The translations under genes and the position numbers were made by a program. The notes beneath the pieces are model-generated. The model was not told the origin of the DNA, did no database searches, and saw nothing but the letters and a program-made list of their open reading frames with translations. Positions 8,801-10,806 of a DNA stretch of 10,806 bases are shown here, piece after piece. Location of the stretch: the NCBI GenBank assembly GCA_024643595.1, contig JAHEMS010000080.1, positions 1-10,806 of the forward strand, given 5' to 3'. Within the stretch, counting starts at the first letter, position 1. Each line of letters opens with the position of its first letter. This DNA is from Bacteroidota bacterium. Lineage in GTDB: Bacteria > Bacteroidota > Bacteroidia > Cytophagales > Cyclobacteriaceae.

Positions 8801-10360
8801 ATTGAAAACAACAGTACGCCAAGTCCTACTACACTTTCAACACAAGAGGATTTCAATCGGACGTTAGCGCATGATTCAGAATCTGTTCCAAAAGAAAATT
8901 TGGGATTTGGTGGAGAGGTTCCATTTTTCTCAGCTACTAGTTTTGTCGCACCGTCAAATGGATTTAATCTGACACATGTGCAAACATGGTATTCACCCGG
9001 TTCTTGGTTGGTTGGAAAAATTAGAATTAAAATTTATAGCGGTAGCCCGAATATCAATATAGCATCAATTATCCATGAGCAGGTTTATGAGTATACGATT
9101 GATACGCCAGACCCCAATGGGAAATTATTAACCATCAAGTTAGATAAGAACATTATTTTTTATCCAAACGAAATATTTTTTGTGGCTTTTGAATACGATG
9201 CAGGAGCAACCTATCCACAGGGAACTGTAGCTGATTTGCCAGCTACTCCTGACAGATTTTTTTACAGTGAAGGAACAAGCTGGAATGATCTAACAGATAC
9301 AGACTATAAGACGTATGGATGGTTTGTCCGGGCTTTAGAGGAAACATTCGCAAGTTCAGCATGGGTTGAACTTACTTCTCCTACAGCTGGGCGCATTGAT
9401 GTTGGCCTAGAACAAGGTGTGTCTTTGAATTTTCAAGCTGCTTTTGCAAATCCTGGCACCAATAAAGCCTCGTTGCATGTTAAGTCAAACGACCCTGCCA
9501 AACCTGTTCAAGTAATTCAACTTTCCCTAAAGCGAAACAGAGGCCCTGTGTTTGACATGTCAACGCTTTCGTTATCGATGGATGAAAATGAAGAATTGAT
9601 TTTTGATGTAACCGCTACTGATTTAGAAGGTGATAAATATACAGTAGTGTTAATGAATCATCCTGCTTTTGTAAGCAGTTCTTTTTCGAATGGAATCTTG
9701 AAGGTTACTTGTACACCCGATTTTACAAAGCAAGGTGTATATGAGTTTAAAGCAATTGGAACAGATGCATTAAACAATATATCTGAACTCCCTATAAAAT
9801 TGACGGTCGAAAACGTTAACCAATCCCCTTCAGCGATTCATGAAGATACTGTGTTTGTTTCCAAGGGTGAATATAAAATGTTGAAACTTTCAGAACTCTT
9901 TATTGATAATGATGGGGATGAACTCAATGCCACAGGAACTTCCTCCAATACGGAAATTTTTGAGGTGTTTAGCAACGCAGAGGGTTTTGTATTAAACCCA
10001 ATCGAATTAGGTAAAGCTCAGCTTGTACTAACGGTGACAGATAGTCACGGAGCACAATCAACGAGCAATTTGTGGGTAGTAATAAATTCAGTTTATACGG
10101 GAGTAGAAGAAAATATTAAAGGACTTGTAACCGTATTTCCCAATCCAACAACCGATAAAGTATTTGTTAATCTTCCATCACGCAATATTAGTGAAGTGCG
10201 CATAAATCTTCGTGATGCTACCGGCAAACATGTAATGCAAAAATCGCTGAAGTATTCAACTCAGTTTGAATTCGATTTATCAAGCTTTTCGCAAGGGCTT
10301 TATTTTCTTCAGATAATAACACATGAGACCTCAGAGACTGTAAAAATTTTAAAAAAATAA
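2858..10360 (+). CDS. Giant secreted S8 subtilisin-like protease with beta-sandwich repeats and T9SS sorting tail
   Basis: This 2500-residue exported serine endopeptidase starts at ATG 2858, which begins a clear signal peptide (1-23, ending IHGQ). A propeptide region follows (about 24-150), then an S8 catalytic domain (about 160-510). Its triad is D204 (HDDGLD, where D-D-G replaces the usual D-T/S-G), H259 (STHGTHVAGT) and S446 (GTSMACPHVSG), with oxyanion N367 (FAAGNSD). An acidic, calcium-site-like loop DDDGNGYKDDVNG lies at 232-244. Next come an FN3-like domain (516-622) and four split beta-sandwich units (about 627-945, 1048-1379, 1484-1798, 1914-2227), each with an inserted domain and separated by ASH/HYDIN-like domains (946-1046, 1380-1482, 1799-1912). 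Then come two cadherin-like or Ig-like domains (2228-2322, 2323-2410) and a Por-type T9SS tail (about 2424-2500, VFPNPTTDKVFV). Only four Cys occur. The catalytic residues are intact, so activity is likely. The substrate and the roles of the added modules are unknown. Confidence 0.93.
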   Translation: MRRFIQTLVLSVFLLSSFFIHGQEKIYSDGVLSKTIRIKLKPALSSAFSVQRTANGKLASTGLTKVDALNTKYSTEDMRRVFPYSPQYEERHRKHGLHLWYEVTVASDIDPRTIAAAFANLEEIETSETVLEKTLIGGSSILELVRPLNVVPTPPEFFNDPYLPKQWHYNNTGQSGGVAKSDIRLYDAWNITTGTSNIIVSIHDDGLDIKHEDLKDAIFVNQAELNGQPNFDDDGNGYKDDVNGFNFGSNTPNVTASTHGTHVAGTIGAINNNGIGVAGVAGGNGTTKGVRLLPCQILGGTGTSNLPDSYIYAADMGAVISQNSWGYANDGAYEQVVHDAIDYFIAEAGNYPGSPMKGGVVIFAAGNSDSDGLHYPGAYASCISVAALDASFNRAPYSNYGTWVDISAPGGDTGDDALGGGSGSGYSNGILSTLSNNRYGYLDGTSMACPHVSGVAALIVSKFASESFTNTDLKNHLLTGVNKDLFLLDENKDYINKLGAGAIDATLALAIDEKIAPEVINDLVATDIAQDLVNLVWTVPVDQDDEKPLTFEIAYSTEVITPGSLNLAKKIQIRNYKSPGESVEYEINTLQALTKYFVIVRSIDRWGNISGFSNSLEFTTNAGPDASLLLDSIKLNIDVTSNPLGEQSFGLSNSGEGLLKWSAEARHSNSQPLSVSSVVDFSESPVFKQPSGLHALDFSITKPSIQIDNIEDSNNEEYHYIANFYMYKTIGEVDTTFTNSAATRFAVTNNEGFNLTHIDAVINHNESTGPYIVEVYKGNSISDATLLLSQKEFNSASIIPSPSWTTIELRDQLFFEKGDYFWIVYHIPSGNEYPLVASLENEKEDSENSYISLNLGKTWSRFEDQYYDNQLVWSVVAMSNFKSLGTYITLTPNEGQVTSQQEIDILASVDATNMVNGNYSGSIVLYTNETDEPMLRLPVKLNITGHKPAISSTKRLDFNSILFGNSKTLEVEIHNTGLGKFQEPVVKSISPNFIYTGGLKTLLAKGKTKLIIQYKPTTIGSHFGKIVIEDKGGNQHSIELIGTSLDPPVAKINPRENLHDNLSIGDQVSGSFTLKNEGKFPLDYFIPKFDDGSSLPNIPDDIHRFGYQLKIDSSNANPNFQWTDIVATGVNITQDLIGDLKVGIYKKIDLGFEFPFFGKKESSAFISRYGLVSFDTEGVIWSRWPMIYKYFNSPDRFISAWGLTSNFAEAKYGDVYYQLFSDRVIVQYENVPSEDGFFGSLTFQIVLFDNGDIRILYKDVNVEPKTFPWGTIDVKKKFTFVAIEDQTRNDGILIHDQNHPKFTYRDGSTIDFISPGNDLYTSVTNPIGTLLPNESVVVDYTLDTSPLNVAEYLETLVVVTNDPINNPALFSARLNIVAGGEPDVSVSENAFEFGDVFQFDIKKFTFSLKNNGRANDIIQNVSFDNGFFTHTLASPYTIKPGRVENYVLAIKTSTLGMVEDTLRITLNSGRVLKVGLRGNIIDGPRITVTPASLNTILVAGQSKVMNVSVSNPGAYPLSVGFVGNEWVSFNESSEQSSTNVSYQYRTSEQANGPTYEWIEISEGAGTKLEGLDPYAGPQFSEAIDLPFSFDYYGVTYNQLYIGYSGLITFTPNQEKEDKYGFGGPPIPNIEIPNNYIAPLWVGGGTDYAVIYPYTGQYYKIEEDRIIIEYRDYINGFSLGDPVTFQVILYKDGKIKFQYKIDYPENNFTMNYSSIGIENQDGSEGIQISHRTKVVNSNLAILFTPVPVIEIPVGETRTYQVTLDAKDLVAGKYIHQAAVVNNDPLNKGLLFPITLNVTGTPVISVPSALEFGDLMIDNKVITKEFSISNTGTREFYLNSVVNKLPAKVSYDFKSGGIWYPISTLPNLYMVAAKSTIQMRASIEKKAVGNIPDTLIVSATSVGVHKIPVHAAVFIAPHLTLSEKTVEVVAQTNTHQEARTILLGNDGGYPLDYTLEIQFDRETVNANANIASQLSRSSVAIMAIENNSTPSPTTLSTQEDFNRTLAHDSESVPKENLGFGGEVPFFSATSFVAPSNGFNLTHVQTWYSPGSWLVGKIRIKIYSGSPNINIASIIHEQVYEYTIDTPDPNGKLLTIKLDKNIIFYPNEIFFVAFEYDAGATYPQGTVADLPATPDRFFYSEGTSWNDLTDTDYKTYGWFVRALEETFASSAWVELTSPTAGRIDVGLEQGVSLNFQAAFANPGTNKASLHVKSNDPAKPVQVIQLSLKRNRGPVFDMSTLSLSMDENEELIFDVTATDLEGDKYTVVLMNHPAFVSSSFSNGILKVTCTPDFTKQGVYEFKAIGTDALNNISELPIKLTVENVNQSPSAIHEDTVFVSKGEYKMLKLSELFIDNDGDELNATGTSSNTEIFEVFSNAEGFVLNPIELGKAQLVLTVTDSHGAQSTSNLWVVINSVYTGVEENIKGLVTVFPNPTTDKVFVNLPSRNISEVRINLRDATGKHVMQKSLKYSTQFEFDLSSFSQGLYFLQIITHETSETVKILKK
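5006..5497 (+). repeat. Insert module A, copy 1 (protein-level duplication inside the protease)
   Basis: Protease residues about 717-880 resemble residues about 2015-2160. Shared landmarks in order are AT-x-F plus GFNLTH, an IVEVYKG/IRIKIYSG strand, an LFFEKGDYFWIVY/IIFYPNEIFFVAF strand pair, an aromatic-plus-TW/SW segment, and a closing W-S/F-VVAM/RAL strand. It looks like a beta-sandwich of the carbohydrate-binding or jelly-roll kind, but I cannot assign a family. Confidence 0.7.
6164..6802 (+). repeat. Insert module B, copy 1 (NIDO-like beta domain inside the protease)
   Basis: Protease residues about 1103-1315 align with about 1541-1744. Landmarks in order are FQWTDI/YEWIEI, LGFEFPFFG/LPFSFDYYG, a SRYGLVSF/GYSGLITF strand, ISAWG/IAPLW, YYQLFSDRVIVQYEN/YYKIEEDRIIIEYRD, LTFQIVLFDNGDIRILYKD/VTFQVILYKDGKIKFQYKI, and an AIEDQ/GIENQ strand. 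The pattern of a 'smooth curve, surface G-Y/S-N-G-L, then FQVILY.nG.I.F.Y' is common in Bacteroidota extracellular proteins and resembles nidogen-like domains. The exact family is an inference. Confidence 0.75.
7478..8089 (+). repeat. Insert module B, copy 2
   Basis: This is the second NIDO-like insert, protease residues about 1541-1744, homologous to the copy at 6164-6802 with the same order of strand motifs. Similarity continues past the insert into the host half-domain: V.NDP-x-N is shared at 1359-1364 and 1780-1785, and EFGDV/EFGDL at 1392-1396 and 1809-1813. The duplicated unit therefore spans about 330 residues and includes part of the next ASH domain. Confidence 0.75.
8900..9337 (+). 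repeat. Insert module A, copy 2
   Basis: Protease residues about 2015-2160 are homologous to the module at 5006-5497. The clearest anchor is the shared hexapeptide GFNLTH (753-758 and 2035-2040), encoded by different synonymous codons at five of six positions, which argues for an old duplication. It sits in the last of the four split host units, before the cadherin-like domains. Confidence 0.7.
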
Positions 10361-10392
10361 GATCCAACAATGTTTAACCTAATTATTTAACT

Positions 10393-10806
10393 ATGAAAAA
10401 ATTGTACTTATTGTTTTCTATGGTATGGATGTTTCTGGGTGCTGTAAATGCACTTGGTCAAACCCATGACATCGCTTTTAATGTCAATAACGGTTTGTTT
10501 CCCATTACAAATGCAACGGTTACGGTAGGTGGCCAAAATGCTGTCTACGATGGTGGATTGCAAGAGTACCATACTGCATTGGTAGCTGGCACATATGCAT
10601 ATACGGTTACGGCTCCTGGAAAATTACCAGCAAGTGGTAATGTTACTATTCCTGATCAAGCAGTTGTTTTCGTTACATTGGAGACTGCACACGACATTGC
10701 CTTTAATGTAAACAATGGATTATTTCCTATCACCAATGCAACCGTTACTGTGGATGGCAAGGTGGCAGATTACGATGGAGGCTTACAAGAATATCACGTA
10801 TTATTA
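10393..10806 (+). CDS. Secreted tandem-repeat protein, N-terminal part (3' truncated by window)
   Basis: ATG at 10393 opens a frame that stays open to the right edge (138 codons). It has a signal peptide (residues 1-23, MKKLYLLFSMVWMFLGAVNA then LGQ). From residue 25 it consists of 75-residue repeats: repeat 1 covers 25-99, and repeat 2 starts at 100 and leaves the window. Each begins HDIAFNVNNGLFPITNATVT and continues with YDGGLQEYH; repeat 1 goes on with an AGTYAYTVTAPG strand and ends in V-T-L-E. This pattern resembles the carboxypeptidase-regulatory/Ig-like beta-sandwich repeats found in Bacteroidota surface proteins. The gene lies 32 bases after the protease stop with no terminator between, so it is probably in the same operon. 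A stalk or adhesin role and a C-terminal T9SS tail are expectations, not visible here. Confidence 0.88.
   Translation, partial: MKKLYLLFSMVWMFLGAVNALGQTHDIAFNVNNGLFPITNATVTVGGQNAVYDGGLQEYHTALVAGTYAYTVTAPGKLPASGNVTIPDQAVVFVTLETAHDIAFNVNNGLFPITNATVTVDGKVADYDGGLQEYHVLL
10465..10806 (+). repeat. Tandem 225-bp coding repeat (1.5 copies visible)
   Basis: Copy 1 is 10465-10689 and copy 2 is 10690-10806 and onward. The first 21 codons encode identical residues in both copies, yet 14 of the 21 codons differ, all synonymously. The following segment varies (GGQNAV versus DGKVAD) before YDGGLQEYH is again shared. Confidence 0.93.

Noticed and set aside
10370..10390. Tiny ATG frame (6 codons) between protease and repeat protein
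   Set aside because: It is too short to support as a gene and has no further evidence.

Overview
The window reads as chromosomal DNA of a Bacteroidota bacterium, most likely a gliding or marine Cytophagales/Flavobacteriia-type organism. The reasons are AT-rich genes, no clear Shine-Dalgarno sequences, a Por-type type IX secretion (T9SS) sorting domain at the end of a giant secreted protein, a membrane-bound TPR/LuxR-type regulator of the Bacteroidota kind, and Bacteroidota-style repeat proteins. All recognised genes lie on the + strand.

Layout. (1) 1-704: the 3' part of an M28 zinc aminopeptidase, closed by a strong hairpin terminator at 723-756. (2) 820-2436: a signal peptide-TPR-transmembrane-coiled coil-HTH protein, probably a membrane-spanning transcriptional regulator. 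(3) 2437-2681: a non-coding leader with a weak candidate promoter and three copies of the octamer TCCCTTCC. (4) 2682-2861: a 59-codon, lysine-rich ORF whose TGA overlaps the next ATG (ATGA). (5) 2858-10360: a 2500-residue secreted S8 subtilase with an intact catalytic triad, a long chain of beta-sandwich modules and a C-terminal T9SS tail. (6) 10393-10806 (runs off the window): the start of a secreted protein made of 75-residue tandem repeats.

How the genes may work together (inference): items 4-6 are tightly spaced, with a 4-base overlap and then a 32-base gap and no terminator. They look like one operon encoding a surface or secreted protease and a repeat-rich surface protein. The upstream TPR-HTH protein is a candidate local regulator.

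Most striking features: in the giant protease, two kinds of insert domain are nested inside a repeated split beta-sandwich host in the mirror order A-B-B-A. In the last gene, a 21-residue stretch is identical in two adjacent repeats although 14 of its 21 codons differ synonymously. The small overlapping ORF is also likely to be missed by standard annotation. No RNA genes, CRISPR arrays, transposases or other mobile elements were seen.
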